In this document: piece after piece, positions 26,301 through 34,726 of the stretch | Numbering within the stretch: position 1 is the first letter of the stretch | How the letters are laid out: every line of letters starts with the position of its first letter | Source of the DNA: Chitinophaga ginsengisoli | Lineage (GTDB): Bacteria; Bacteroidota; Bacteroidia; Chitinophagales; Chitinophagaceae | DNA length: 64,000 nt | Direction: 5' to 3' | Assembly: GCF_003014595.1 (NCBI RefSeq) | Contig: NZ_PYGK01000002.1 | Location: 331,555-395,554 of the forward strand | Notes under the pieces: generated by a model | Seen by the model: only the letters and a program-made list of their open reading frames with translations | What the model was told of the DNA's origin: nothing | The model's database searches: none | Program-made: the position numbers and the translations under genes

Positions 26301-28282
26301 CGGCAGATGTAGATGCGGGGGCCAATACGGCCAATTTCAAGGTGGCAAGTTATGATGGCAGCATCTGGGCAACGCCTACCACTGCCAGTCCCCTGTCCAC
26401 CTCTATACAAACCACTGGCCTGACCAATATGAGCCTTGCCCTGATAGCAGGTGAACTGGTGTCCAACAATACCTGGACCGGCACAATAAGCACCAACTGG
26501 TTTGTGACCGGCAACTGGTCTATCAACGCGCTGCCTACCAACACCATGAATGTGATCATACCAACTGGCCTTACCAATTACCCGACTGTCGGCACAGGTA
26601 CTGCTACTACCGCCAATATCACCATACAAACGGGAGCATCTGTTACGGTAAGCGCAGGAACATTACAGATCTATGGTACTGTCAGCAACAGCGGTACTTT
26701 CACGGCTACCAATGGTACGGTAGAAATGGATGGTAGTGCGGCGCAAACCATCCCTGCAAATACCTTCGCTACCAATACCATACTGAACCTCACGACCAAT
26801 AATGCCAGCGGTGTAACATTGTCCGGTACATTAAAGGTGTCTGGCGTACTGAAAGCTACAACAGGCACATTTGCCACAGGCAGCAACCTCACCCTGCTTT
26901 CCACGGCAACACGTACCGCGTTGATCGATGGTAGCGGCAGTGGTAGTGTCACCGGCAATGTGACCGTACAGCGTTACCGGCCTACAAGCTTTGGTTATGT
27001 CTATTTCAGTTCTCCGTTCCAGTCAGCAACAGTAAATGAGTTTTCGAACGAAATCAATCTCAACGCCACCTTCCCGACCTTCTACCAATATGTAGAGAAC
27101 CGCACCTCCTCAGGATGGACTGCGTATACCACAACTACAGGAGTGCTCACGCCAATGGCAGGTTATGCCGGAAACCTGGGCACTTCTACTTCCCCTGTAA
27201 CGATAGATATGACAGGGGTTGTCAATAACGGCACCATCGTCTCTCCTACCCTGACAAACAATAACCGGCCGTATACACTCGGCTTTAACCTGGTAGGCAA
27301 TCCTTATCCATCACCGGTCGACTGGGATGCCAGCGGAGGATGGACACGCAATAACGTCGATAATGCCATCTATTACTTCAACGCTGGTACGACCAATCAA
27401 TATACAGGCACTTATAGCTCTTACATCAATGGCGTATCCAGCGATGGCATTGCTACCAACATTGTACCTGCCATGCAGGGTTTCTTTGTACACGTCACCA
27501 ATGGCAGCTTCCCGGTATCTGGTTCCCTCACCGTCAACAATACGGCGAGGGTCAATAACCTGACACCCAACTTCCATAGGGAAAGACCTCTGACAGAACC
27601 CTTATTACGCCTGAGCGCCGGGTTCACTGACGAAGGTTATCATGCAGATGCCGCTGTTATCTACTTCAGCAATACTGCTTCCAGGGATTTCGAGATAGAA
27701 ACGGATGCGCTCAAACTCATGAATACAGATCCGACAATTCCAAGCCTGTATGTGCTGGCAGGTGGTCAACGACAATCTATCGCCGCCTGGCCGGAGAATA
27801 TAGACAGTACGGAAACCATTCCATTGGGACTGACCACAGAACAGGAAGGATATATCAGCTTCACGATGCCGCTTATTGAGCGCATGCCTGCAGGCTGGCA
27901 TTTTTATCTCTATGATAAGGAAGCAGATATCACCCATGATCTGCATAAGACTACACCTTACCGCCTGCTGTTACGGAAAGGCGTCTATGATAAAAGATTC
28001 TTCCTGGTATTCAAAACCGACGAGGGTGTGGTTCCAGGCAATACAGCATTCTATCATGCATTCTATACAGGCAATAACCTGTACGGACAGTTTGATAAAG
28101 TACCCGGTGAGAAATGCACCATTGCCGTCAGCAATATGGCAGGTCAGATCTTATTCCGGAAAGCATTTAAAGGCAATGGACGCTACCTGCTGGGCTCACG
28201 CTACAGCAGTGGAGTCTACCTCGTCACCTTCCAATCTGACAAAGAGCGGATATCGAAGAAAGTGTTTATAAGCAATCAATGA
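20327..28282 (+). CDS. Giant repeat-rich adhesin with type IX sorting domain
   Basis: About 2651 residues. The ATG at 20327 puts a clean signal peptide (end SLWAQ) at the start; 20303 is an alternative eight codons upstream. The body is many copies of a Gly/Thr/Ser-rich strand unit of the type GTFTxGSSTVxFNGTGxQTI, as in beta-helix or beta-sandwich surface proteins. Three longer modules of the form WTGxxSxxWxxxxNW recur near 20415, 23100 and 26470. Two extra punctuating modules lie at about 22660-23080 and 25900-26460. The last 90 residues (VYLVTFQSDKERISKKVFI) match a type IX secretion C-terminal sorting domain. It is probably exported and anchored to the cell surface; the ligand is unknown. 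Confidence 0.8.
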   Translation: MNIDRQFIRVCFTLLILLSGLPVSLWAQTSWTGAVSTAWNNAANWTAGIPTATVNAVIGDASFTGAFQPTISATASCNSLTLVTSAKNPVLTISKGLTVSGTLTINSGCTISHKGVTVTVKGDWVNNGTYTFTSNNSKVIMGGTTQTIGGTAATAFRRITISSGATVTQNTNFSVAGIFTVTGTFIPSESTTPIVSGGGTTSVSSTGILRVNASTFAGNYTISGTITLTAGSTVDYSATLINQTVRNDLSYSTLRISGALVKTLAGNLAALNSSTSAAGRINVVAGTLDLSTFTANRGTTVAGGTLTVANGATMKIGGTNTIPANYATHSLSLTSTVEYNGLAQTVSSETYGNLTLSSSSGSVVKTMPATAFTVAGTLTSTVGAGTGVSYTAASNIMISGGVNIGASTTFNGGSFTHEVDGNWVNNGTFTGSTSTVNFGGPGSSISGTGTHNFNNIGLLATNITAAATSALSVSGNLSTSGPGTFTHLTGGTLTMTGTSKTITGASITFDNLSVSGSVSVSTSIVVTDNLNVTGTFNGLGGTVYMQGTSKTISGAGTISFGTLIISGTVSTAVSFSAINTSLDVSGSLTATAGTVTFTGTSTLNGTANLFNVTLNGTSLQLSANSVLGIAGTFTVTAGTLNVTSTPPNTVNFNGTGAQTINALTYDRLVLSGGGTKTAAGAITTNYFTLSGSTTFAAGSFTHQVQNDFVNNGTFTAGSSTVSFTGANASTITGATTFNILTLNKTTTTTHVDINNDVQVATINMTSGTMSTGSNTLTMTVDRSGNGVILGNIRRSQSFSLGVAYTFESPNNSITFSVAVPLTTSITVSVAVAPVSDFPQGSAINRVYTVSDVTSLGLMALRLHYEDAELNGNNESTMGLWFNGGTTWGASGKTSNSTTSNYVELGGQVALNGRWSISDNSNVVRWNGSVSSDWFTAGNWTSVQGTPSLPPGVNDIVEIATAAFTNQPTINNTASVKAIRFGSTQAATLTLTTGGSLTTQGNISGSWSANATHTITTGTQTLTVNGDLVLSDGTSGHAINLTAGAGTVTVGGSLIESGGANVTLSGAGTLNIGSNYTYTSGTFTAGSSTVVYNGTGTQTIAGLAYNHLQVNKSAGIASLSSAGTVAGNLSVSAGTFSLTAGMTVSGNVSISSGAILNSDVITLTAGGNWSNSGTFNASGGTVTLNGTGAQSISATTFNNLVVNKTAGTATLSGNCPVNGNLTITNGTADLSTFSASRSSTGGTLTISNSATLLVGGASNFPSLFSTYTLSSSSTVNYNGTVAQTVAGVAYGNLTCSNGSTKTLAATCTVNGDLTIGSGATFDGATFTVNLYGNWNNSGTYTPSSSTVTLNGTSKTITGNTTFNRLTVYGSYAVSGSDIIYNGLLTVTSSGSYDGGSGNATLNGDLTNNGSLISNGVTTFSGTAVQTIRFINAVVSNSSGVINFNGTVPPVLNSTSTPTYATLNINNTGGVTASVGWRVLIAFNISSGATFNGGISTHTIFGSFTNNGTVTSSGSMNFTPTAAQTIQLTGTGFTSTGTVTFGGSAAMTVTGTPTALNNVIISNTVGVTPSSSWTVNGDFAITNSAIFNAGSFTYTAAKNIESNGTLNGGTSTFNMTTADGTLIGNPATTFYDLTITGTVASLSDYNVSHNFTNNGTYDGTIGTLIMTGSLPSLITSSASSFALSQVTNQKNAGVTTTLGKPITAVDDITITSGIFDAAGIAITPSATSSLTIANNAKLILGGTQTLPTFTAYALDTLSNVEYAGSTQAVSSATPYGNLIISAAGSKTASAVVKILNDFTLTNGTYIQGSFTDTIGGNWTMSSGTYTNTGATVYFNGTGTQTINSTGTFNNLTVNKTAGIVSLGSNITVSGVLNFVLNKISTGATFAVIQPSTGTVTGASQSTGWVSGRLQKALPTGSNVTRTFEVGDNQYYTPVTVTMPSVTTTGNLLTSTTAGDHPNINSSAISSAKSVNRYWSFTNTGTVFTTASVTLNWNAADVDAGANTANFKVASYDGSIWATPTTASPLSTSIQTTGLTNMSLALIAGELVSNNTWTGTISTNWFVTGNWSINALPTNTMNVIIPTGLTNYPTVGTGTATTANITIQTGASVTVSAGTLQIYGTVSNSGTFTATNGTVEMDGSAAQTIPANTFATNTILNLTTNNASGVTLSGTLKVSGVLKATTGTFATGSNLTLLSTATRTALIDGSGSGSVTGNVTVQRYRPTSFGYVYFSSPFQSATVNEFSNEINLNATFPTFYQYVENRTSSGWTAYTTTTGVLTPMAGYAGNLGTSTSPVTIDMTGVVNNGTIVSPTLTNNNRPYTLGFNLVGNPYPSPVDWDASGGWTRNNVDNAIYYFNAGTTNQYTGTYSSYINGVSSDGIATNIVPAMQGFFVHVTNGSFPVSGSLTVNNTARVNNLTPNFHRERPLTEPLLRLSAGFTDEGYHADAAVIYFSNTASRDFEIETDALKLMNTDPTIPSLYVLAGGQRQSIAAWPENIDSTETIPLGLTTEQEGYISFTMPLIERMPAGWHFYLYDKEADITHDLHKTTPYRLLLRKGVYDKRFFLVFKTDEGVVPGNTAFYHAFYTGNNLYGQFDKVPGEKCTIAVSNMAGQILFRKAFKGNGRYLLGSRYSSGVYLVTFQSDKERISKKVFISNQ

Positions 28283-28289
28283 TCATTAC

Positions 28290-28805
28290 ATGCGATCGGT
28301 GCTAGCAAAATATTACCTCCTTTGTACAGGCCTGCTGGTCTTCCTGCTCACCATCACATCATCCGTGAAGGCGCAGGAACCTCCGCCAAAGCCTATATCA
28401 GTGTTCGTGAATCCCGCACAGGGACTCATCTTTGGCGCATTCTTCCAGGGAGCAACCGGGGGCACGGTAACTGTTTTTCCCGATGGCTCGCGTTCTGTTA
28501 CCGGCAGCATTGTGCAGGCCAACCTTGGCTTTCCTTTCTCTCCGGCAATTTTCGAAATAGATGCGAATCCAGGTACCCTGGTACAAATTCTGAACGGCCC
28601 CGACGTAACACTGACCGGCAGTAACGGCGGTACACTGTCACTGCACATTGGTTCATCAAGTACAGGAAGTCCCTTTGTTACTACTGCCACCTCTCCGGCC
28701 AGAACACTGGTGCGCATAGGCGGTACGCTCACTGTGGGAGTGCCGCTGGCAAATCCTGCGGGGAATTACAGTGGTCTATTCTCAGTCACCTTTATCCAGG
28801 AATAA
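28290..28805 (+). CDS. DUF4402 pilin-like secreted protein 2
   Basis: A 171-residue paralogue of the 18834-19349 protein. The signal peptide ends SVKAQ, and the family block is PISVFVNPAQGLIFGAFFQG, then TVFPDGSRSVTG and a Thr/Gly-rich end (YSGLFSVTFIQE). It has the same length as the first copy but a different internal sequence, suggesting two subunit types, for example major and minor. It sits 7 bp after the adhesin and 6 bp before the usher-like gene. The subunit role is inferred from context. Confidence 0.8.
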   Translation: MRSVLAKYYLLCTGLLVFLLTITSSVKAQEPPPKPISVFVNPAQGLIFGAFFQGATGGTVTVFPDGSRSVTGSIVQANLGFPFSPAIFEIDANPGTLVQILNGPDVTLTGSNGGTLSLHIGSSSTGSPFVTTATSPARTLVRIGGTLTVGVPLANPAGNYSGLFSVTFIQE

Positions 28806-28811
28806 CAATTA

Positions 28812-31460
28812 ATGACAGGCACTATCATACATATCACTCCTTTCCTCCGGCATTGCTGCAAGGCGATGTGCATCTTGCTCCTGGCCTGTTGCGTGAACCC
28901 TGTCTTTGCAAAAGATGGAGATAAGGATGGCGACAATGATGAAGAGCCGAAATTTGATGAGACCTCTATCATGGTCATCCTGCAGGGTGTGGGTGGCACA
29001 GAGATACCCGCAGTGGTGAAAGACCAGACAGCTTATCTATCCATCACAGATGTATTTAACTTCCTGAAGATAAGGAACACCCTGTCTGAAAGCATGGATA
29101 CCGTTTCCGGCTTCTATATCAGCCAGGATGCTGTTTTCCTGATCGACAAAAAGAATAACAGGATACGCTTCCGCGACAAGGTATTTAACCTGGGGCCGGA
29201 AGATCTTGTGAAGATGGAAACAGGCTTATACCTGCGTACAGACTATTTCAACAAGGTATTTGATCTGAGTTGCCAGTTCAACTTCCGCAGCCTGTCCGTG
29301 AATCTGGTATCCAGGGCAGAGCTACCCGCTATCAGGGAAATGCGGCAACAAACAATGTATCAGAACCTTAACAAACTGAAAGGAAATGTGGAAGCAGATA
29401 CTACCATTGGAAGAAGTAAACAGCTCTTTAAATTCGGAATGGCCAATTGGTCAGTAGTATCTACCCAGCGCCTGCAGAACGTCAACGATACCTGGTTCAA
29501 TCTTACAATGGGCGGTACACTGGCGGGTGGAGAGGCCACCGTGTCCCTGAACTATAACAACTTCGCACAGCAGCAACTGGCGGCCACGCATCCTGATAGT
29601 AGTATCGTCCGCCCTTTTGACCAGCGACAACAATATTACCGTTTACGCTTCGTGAACAATGACAGGCCCTGGTTACGGCAGATCATCATGGGAAAGATAT
29701 TTACGCCTACGATTGCCTCGCTGTTCGCGCCTATAGTAGGCGTACAGGTCACCAATACACCCACCACCTATCGCCGCTCTTATGGCACTTATACACTAAG
29801 CAATTTCACAGACCCTGGCTGGACGGTGGAACTCTATATCAACAATGCACTGGTGGATTATACAGTAGCGGATGCTGCGGGTTTTTATACGTTCCAGGTA
29901 CCCCTGGTGTATGGCAATACCCAGCTCAGACTGCGGTTCTATGGTCCCTGGGGGGAAGAACGTTTCCAGGAAGAGAATATCAATATTCCTTTCAACTTCC
30001 TGCCTGCGGGTGAATTTGAATACACCGCCAGCGCAGGTGTGGCTGAAGATAGCGTACATAGTAAACTGGGAAAGGTACAAGTCAACTATGGCGTCTCAGG
30101 CATACTTACTGTTGGTGGAGGCCTGGAATATCTTTCTTCCATCCGGTCTGCCAATACCTTGCCATTCGTGACGGCTTCCATGCGTCTTGCATCAAGCCTG
30201 TTATTCTCCGGGGAGTATACATATGGTGTCAGGGCAAGGGGCATACTCAGTTACCGCTCACGTACAAATCTGCAGGCAGAACTCAATTATACAAGGTACA
30301 AAAGGAATCAGAAAGCGATTATCTATAACTGGCTGGAAGAGCGTAAAGCGATTATCTCTAAACCGTTCAATGCGAAGAATTTTTCCCTGTTCACAAGATT
30401 CACAGCTGATCAGATCATATTACCCGGCTCCTACTATACAACCACAGAATGGCTCATATCAGGCGCCCTCTACAAAGTGGGCGCCAGCCTTTCGACTTAT
30501 TCAATTTTCATAAAAGATGAAAGTCCCTTCGTTTACAGCAATCTGGCGCTGACATTCCGTATACCAGGTAATATTATGCTGACGCCGCAGGCCCAGTATG
30601 AATACAACAGCAACCGCTTTATGGCTGTGCGTTGTGAGGCTGCCAAGTACCTGTTCAAAAATGGTTACCTGAATATTTCATATGAGAAGAATTACCGGAA
30701 TAACATTACGAACTATGGCATCGGACTACGGTATGACTTTTCATTTGCACAGATCGGCTTCTCCGTATGGAAGAACAACAATCTCACCACGCTCGTAGAA
30801 TCTGCCCGCGGCAGTATCATCTATGATGGAAAGGCAGACTATGCCAGCGTCAACAATCGCAGCAGTGTTGGCTCCGGAGGCGTTGTATTTGTACCATTCC
30901 TCGACATCAACAACAATGAACGTTATGATGCAGGGGAACCCCGTGTAGACGGATTGCAACTGAAACATAGTGAAGGAAGAATGATCCGTAGTCTACGGGA
31001 TACGAGCATCGCCATCCTTGATATGGAACCATATGCCTCCTACCTGTTCGAACTGGAACCAACTGGTTTTGAGAGTGTTTCCTGGAAGATCAGAAAGCCT
31101 GCTATCCGCGTGATCATTGAACCCAACCAGCTGCGTCGAATTGATGTTCCTGTTACGGTGATGGGTGAAGTATCGGGCGTTGTATATCTGAAAGAAGATA
31201 CCCTGCGGAAGGAACAGGCCGGTATTAAGATCTGCATTTACAAATCAGATGGTACAATACTAAAATGCCTCCTCACAGAATCCGACGGGTATTTTAACTA
31301 TATGGGCCTTCCTCCGGGCGATTATATTATCCAACCCGATGCGGCACAGCTGAAGAAACTAAAACTAAAAACACTGCAACCCGCATATAACCTTCACATC
31401 AGCAGCAGGAAGGAAGGAGATGTGATCGATGATATTGAATTTATACTGGAGAAAAAGTGA
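28812..31460 (+). CDS. Usher-like outer membrane protein
   Basis: An 882-residue protein with a signal peptide near residues 1-34 and an N-terminal soluble domain to about residue 190. A long beta-barrel-like region follows (about 190-690, many alternating aromatic strands). A GGVVFVPFLDINNNERYDAGEP segment (near residue 690) is like the Asp-rich stretch before the usher C-terminal domain. It ends in a carboxypeptidase regulatory-like domain (GVVYLKED, YFNYMGLPPGDYIIQPD). Ushers are outer-membrane platforms that accept chaperone-subunit complexes. Length and layout suit an usher, but the sequence is divergent. It is last in the operon, next to a DUF4402 gene. Confidence 0.6.
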   Translation: MTGTIIHITPFLRHCCKAMCILLLACCVNPVFAKDGDKDGDNDEEPKFDETSIMVILQGVGGTEIPAVVKDQTAYLSITDVFNFLKIRNTLSESMDTVSGFYISQDAVFLIDKKNNRIRFRDKVFNLGPEDLVKMETGLYLRTDYFNKVFDLSCQFNFRSLSVNLVSRAELPAIREMRQQTMYQNLNKLKGNVEADTTIGRSKQLFKFGMANWSVVSTQRLQNVNDTWFNLTMGGTLAGGEATVSLNYNNFAQQQLAATHPDSSIVRPFDQRQQYYRLRFVNNDRPWLRQIIMGKIFTPTIASLFAPIVGVQVTNTPTTYRRSYGTYTLSNFTDPGWTVELYINNALVDYTVADAAGFYTFQVPLVYGNTQLRLRFYGPWGEERFQEENINIPFNFLPAGEFEYTASAGVAEDSVHSKLGKVQVNYGVSGILTVGGGLEYLSSIRSANTLPFVTASMRLASSLLFSGEYTYGVRARGILSYRSRTNLQAELNYTRYKRNQKAIIYNWLEERKAIISKPFNAKNFSLFTRFTADQIILPGSYYTTTEWLISGALYKVGASLSTYSIFIKDESPFVYSNLALTFRIPGNIMLTPQAQYEYNSNRFMAVRCEAAKYLFKNGYLNISYEKNYRNNITNYGIGLRYDFSFAQIGFSVWKNNNLTTLVESARGSIIYDGKADYASVNNRSSVGSGGVVFVPFLDINNNERYDAGEPRVDGLQLKHSEGRMIRSLRDTSIAILDMEPYASYLFELEPTGFESVSWKIRKPAIRVIIEPNQLRRIDVPVTVMGEVSGVVYLKEDTLRKEQAGIKICIYKSDGTILKCLLTESDGYFNYMGLPPGDYIIQPDAAQLKKLKLKTLQPAYNLHISSRKEGDVIDDIEFILEKK

Positions 31461-31465
31461 ACACG

Positions 31466-31777
31466 CTAATCCATATGGAAGACCTTCGTAAGCGGTATGG
31501 TTACAGGAGAACGATCTTCATTGGTGTCCATGATATCAGCCATATAGGCCCACCAGCGTTGTACAATCTGTGTTTTCCCTAAATCCTGAGATGACTGTTC
31601 TCCTGCCTGTTGCTGAACAGCAAACAGGATATTCGTTTCCTCATCCAGGAAGATGGTATAGTCACTTACACCATTATCCTTCAACAACTGTTTCAGCTCT
31701 GGCCAGATTTCATCATGGCGTTTACAGTATTCTTCTTTGCTGCCTGGTTTCAGGCGCATTTTAAAAGCGATCTTCAT
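31466..31777 (-). CDS. rhaM: L-rhamnose mutarotase
   Basis: A 103-residue RhaM/RhaU-type dimeric alpha-beta barrel that interconverts the alpha and beta anomers of L-rhamnose so the isomerase can use all of it. Family features are the N-terminal MRLKPGSKEEYCKRHDEIWP, where the catalytic His is seen in RHDEIWPEL, and the end VQRWWAYMADIMD. The length is normal. It is the last gene of the rhamnose operon, 15 bp after lutC on the minus strand, and convergent with the usher-like gene 5 bp away. Confidence 0.9.
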   Translation of the reverse strand: MKIAFKMRLKPGSKEEYCKRHDEIWPELKQLLKDNGVSDYTIFLDEETNILFAVQQQAGEQSSQDLGKTQIVQRWWAYMADIMDTNEDRSPVTIPLTKVFHMD

Positions 31778-31792
31778 AACGGGAACATAAAT

Positions 31793-32389
31793 TTAGGGCT
31801 TCGGAGTATAGAGGAAAACTGTCAGGCTTTTAGCACCATGAGCGCCTAATACCAATGACTGCTCGATGTCTGCCGTCTTGGAAGGACCAGCAATGAAAAC
31901 ACCAAATCCACCTCCCGGATGGGCAATGCGCTCCGCATAAGCATCATGCATAGTCGGCACAATATCCTGTGAGGCCACAACGATGGCGAGGTGCTGGGTG
32001 ATGAAAGGCAGTACTCTTTCCTTTATTTCAACATCAGTGATCCAGATAGCGCCGTTCTCCGCTACACCAAACTGTCCGGGGATGATAGCCAGGTCTACAT
32101 TCTCAAACTGACGACCGCCATCTCCGGCTTCCCATTCGGTGATTGCACCGGGCAGGTATTGTTCCTGCAGGGAAATGATCTTCCGTGCATCAGGCTGATG
32201 TTCCGCAATGAGGGCTTGTATTTCAGCATATGAACTGATTTCGAAAACCTGTCCGCCGAGTGTTTCTATTACTTTTCTGAAAGCAGCCGGATCACCGGGA
32301 CCTGTACGTCTGAAAGCGTCCAGATCAGGTAATGCCTGCTGTTCCGGTTGATTCTTTTTTATGGCGGCGAGAATGCTTTCGCGGGACAT
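31793..32389 (-). CDS. lutC: Lactate utilization protein C
   Basis: A 198-residue LUD-domain protein, the third part of the LutABC complex that oxidises L-lactate to pyruvate. Family features are the ENGAIWITDVEIKERVLPF stretch and GGFGVFIAGPSKTADIEQSLVLGAHGAK near the C terminus. It follows lutB by about 130 bp and precedes rhaM. In this operon the lactate comes from L-lactaldehyde of rhamnose breakdown. Electron transfer within LutABC is not understood in detail. The start at 32389 is well supported by the N-terminal MSRESILAAIKKN. Confidence 0.9.
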   Translation of the reverse strand: MSRESILAAIKKNQPEQQALPDLDAFRRTGPGDPAAFRKVIETLGGQVFEISSYAEIQALIAEHQPDARKIISLQEQYLPGAITEWEAGDGGRQFENVDLAIIPGQFGVAENGAIWITDVEIKERVLPFITQHLAIVVASQDIVPTMHDAYAERIAHPGGGFGVFIAGPSKTADIEQSLVLGAHGAKSLTVFLYTPKP

Positions 32390-32469
32390 ATGCGTTGTTT
32401 TGATATTGTTGAAACAACATGGTTGCCCATGTTGCTGAATGCTGATATTGTTGTTATAAACATCGGTGT

Positions 32470-32518
32470 TGTTGCTTGCATCCGGGGTTATTACCCCACG
32501 CTACAAACACACAGCTCG
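32470..32518. repeat. Degraded hairpin repeat between lutC and lutB
   Basis: Read on the minus strand this has the TTTGTAGCGTGGGGTAATAACCCCG core of the hairpin family (one hairpin, no palindromic head). It lies in the gap before lutC and may alter expression within the operon. Confidence 0.5.
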
Positions 32519-32521
32519 TAA

Positions 32522-33898
32522 CTATTGCTTTCTGTTTTTCTTATACCAGTCTGCAAATGATTCCTTTGGAGCTTCCGGCATCTCGCGTTGCTTGTACCAT
32601 GGGTTCAGGCCATTGTTGACAACAGCCGGGAATGTTCTCATCACCCAACGTCCCACACCTCCGGCAGTTTTATATAAGCCGGGCTTAGATAATACCATGT
32701 TCATCGCATGCATACCGGCAGCTTTTGTTTTCTTGGCGTATCCTTCTTTCGTGATTACCTGCCGCCATTGATACAACTGCTGGTGAATGTCGATCTTCAC
32801 CGGGCAGACATTGGAACAGGAACCACACAAGGTGGACGCGAACGGCAGGTCCGCATATTCCTTCATATCCAGGTTAGGCGCCAATATAGCGCCTATCGGT
32901 CCGGCAATAGCATTATGATAACTATGTCCGCCGCTACGACGATATACAGGACAAGTATTCATACAAGCCCCGCAACGGATACACTTTAGTGAATTGCGGA
33001 AATCCTCACGTCCTAACTGACGACTACGACCATTATCCACCAGCACGATGTGTAACTGTTGTCCTTTTTTAGGCGCACGGAAATGGCTGCTGTAGGTAGT
33101 AATAGGCTGACCGGTAGCACTTCTGGCCAGTAAACGCAGGAAGACACCAAGGTGTTTCCGCTGAGGAATGATCTTCTCAATGCCCATACAGGCAATATGT
33201 ACATCTGCCAGGTGAGCGCCCATATCCGCGTTCCCTTCATTTGTACAAACCACCATCTCCCCGGTTTCTGCTACGGCGAAGTTCACGCCGGTAATAGCCA
33301 CCCTTGACTGGATAAATTCCGCTCTCAGGTGCTGACGGGCAGCGGCCGTCAGGAATTTAGGATCAGCATTACCTGCAGGTGTACCCAGGTGCTCATGGAA
33401 CAGTTCACCTATCTCCTCTTTCTTTTTATGGATACAAGGCAATACGATGTGGCTTGGCGGTTCTTTCGCCAACTGTACAATACGCTCACCCAGGTCGGTA
33501 TCAATCACTTCAATGCCATGTTCAGCCAGGTATGGATTCAGGTGGCATTCCTCTGTGAGCATGGACTTACTCTTCACCATGCGTTTTACGCCCTGCTCCT
33601 GTAACAGTTGCAGCACGATCTTATTATGTTCAGCGGCATCAGCTGCCCAATGCACCACCGCACCATTGGCCTGTGCATTCTTTTCGAATGCAAGCAGGTA
33701 ATCGTGCAGGTTGCCCAACACGTTATGTTTAATGCGGGAAGCAGCTTCTCTCAGGTCTTCCCACTCCGGAATACTCCAGGCCATTTTATCCCTCTTCTGA
33801 CGCACCCACCAGAGGGTTTCGTCATGCCAGTTCACACGGGGCTCATTGGCGTTAAATTCTTCCGCAAGCAATGAGTGTTCTTTATGTTGATGTTCCAT
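32522..33898 (-). CDS. lutB: Lactate utilization protein B
   Basis: A 458-residue iron-sulfur protein. An N-terminal LUD-type domain (to about residue 290) is followed by two ferredoxin-type clusters, CIRCGACMNTCPVYR and CGSCSNVCPVKID, near residues 305-375. The C-terminal end has FADWYKKNRKQ. With LutA and LutC it oxidises L-lactate and passes electrons to the respiratory chain. The length and cluster spacing match the family. It is followed on the same transcript by lutC, with about 130 bp between, the longest gap within the lut part. Confidence 0.9.
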   Translation of the reverse strand: MEHQHKEHSLLAEEFNANEPRVNWHDETLWWVRQKRDKMAWSIPEWEDLREAASRIKHNVLGNLHDYLLAFEKNAQANGAVVHWAADAAEHNKIVLQLLQEQGVKRMVKSKSMLTEECHLNPYLAEHGIEVIDTDLGERIVQLAKEPPSHIVLPCIHKKKEEIGELFHEHLGTPAGNADPKFLTAAARQHLRAEFIQSRVAITGVNFAVAETGEMVVCTNEGNADMGAHLADVHIACMGIEKIIPQRKHLGVFLRLLARSATGQPITTYSSHFRAPKKGQQLHIVLVDNGRSRQLGREDFRNSLKCIRCGACMNTCPVYRRSGGHSYHNAIAGPIGAILAPNLDMKEYADLPFASTLCGSCSNVCPVKIDIHQQLYQWRQVITKEGYAKKTKAAGMHAMNMVLSKPGLYKTAGGVGRWVMRTFPAVVNNGLNPWYKQREMPEAPKESFADWYKKNRKQ

Positions 33899-33986
33899 AC
33901 CTTACAAATTGAAACCGGTATTCAGCTGTTCGTGGTTATCATCCCCAGCTACAGCCGGGGCCTATCGACGTTTTGCCAAGCCTTTC

Positions 33987-34721
33987 TTAAATTGAATTGA
34001 GTATCTCTGCAATATGCAGCACCTTCACATTGCTTTTCTGTCTGCGTAAAATACCTTCCAGGTGCATGAGACAGCTCACATCATTCCCGGTAATATATTC
34101 CGCACCGTTATTAACGTGATCAGCAATACGGTCCTTCCCCATTTTAACAGACACTGCTTCTTCAAAAACACAGAAGGTTCCTCCGAATCCACAGCATTCG
34201 TCTGTCCGCTTCAGTTCTATCAGCTCCAGTCCTTCCACCATCTGTAATAGCTGCTGAGGTTTGGAGAACGGAGCCGCCACCAGTTCACTCATTTGAGCAA
34301 GGCCCAATCCACGCTGTCCATGGCAGCTCTGATGTATCCCTACTTTATGTGGGAATTTTGCTTTCAGATGATCTACCTTCAATATATCTGTCAGGAATTC
34401 CGCCAGCTCGTATATATGCTGACGGATATGGGTAGCGACCTGCTCTTTCCCATCTACATGCAGATGGTCTTTGATATGCAGCACACAACTACCTGAAGGT
34501 CCTACGATATAGTCTACATCCTTAAAATGATCTACGAAAAGTTCATTGCAACCGTGGGTCAGGTGTTCGAAGCCGGAGTTTGCCATGGGTTGTCCGCAAC
34601 AGGTTTGTCCCGGTGGATATACCACGTCACAACCCAGTTTTTCCAACAACGATAACGTGGCGATACCTACCTGCGGATAAAACTGGTCTATGTAACAGGG
34701 AATGAAGAGTCCTACTTTCAT
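33987..34721 (-). CDS. lutA: Lactate utilization protein A
   Basis: About 244 residues when started at the ATG at 34721. A TTG at 34730, nine bases further up, is less likely because it would overlap the rhaB stop. The protein has two Cys-rich CCG motifs (GQTCCGQPM near 42 and DECCGFGG near 183) that bind an iron-sulfur centre, as in the heterodisulfide-reductase-like part of lactate oxidation complexes. It is 5 bp from rhaB, so the lut genes are embedded in the rhamnose operon. The usual family length is 230-250 residues. Confidence 0.9.
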   Translation of the reverse strand: MKVGLFIPCYIDQFYPQVGIATLSLLEKLGCDVVYPPGQTCCGQPMANSGFEHLTHGCNELFVDHFKDVDYIVGPSGSCVLHIKDHLHVDGKEQVATHIRQHIYELAEFLTDILKVDHLKAKFPHKVGIHQSCHGQRGLGLAQMSELVAAPFSKPQQLLQMVEGLELIELKRTDECCGFGGTFCVFEEAVSVKMGKDRIADHVNNGAEYITGNDVSCLMHLEGILRRQKSNVKVLHIAEILNSI

Positions 34722-34726
34722 CTTTT

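Noticed and set aside
20527..27958. Many long open frames opposite the adhesin
   Set aside because: They result from the Thr/Gly/Ser codon bias of the repeats; none has family features or starts with a promoter.
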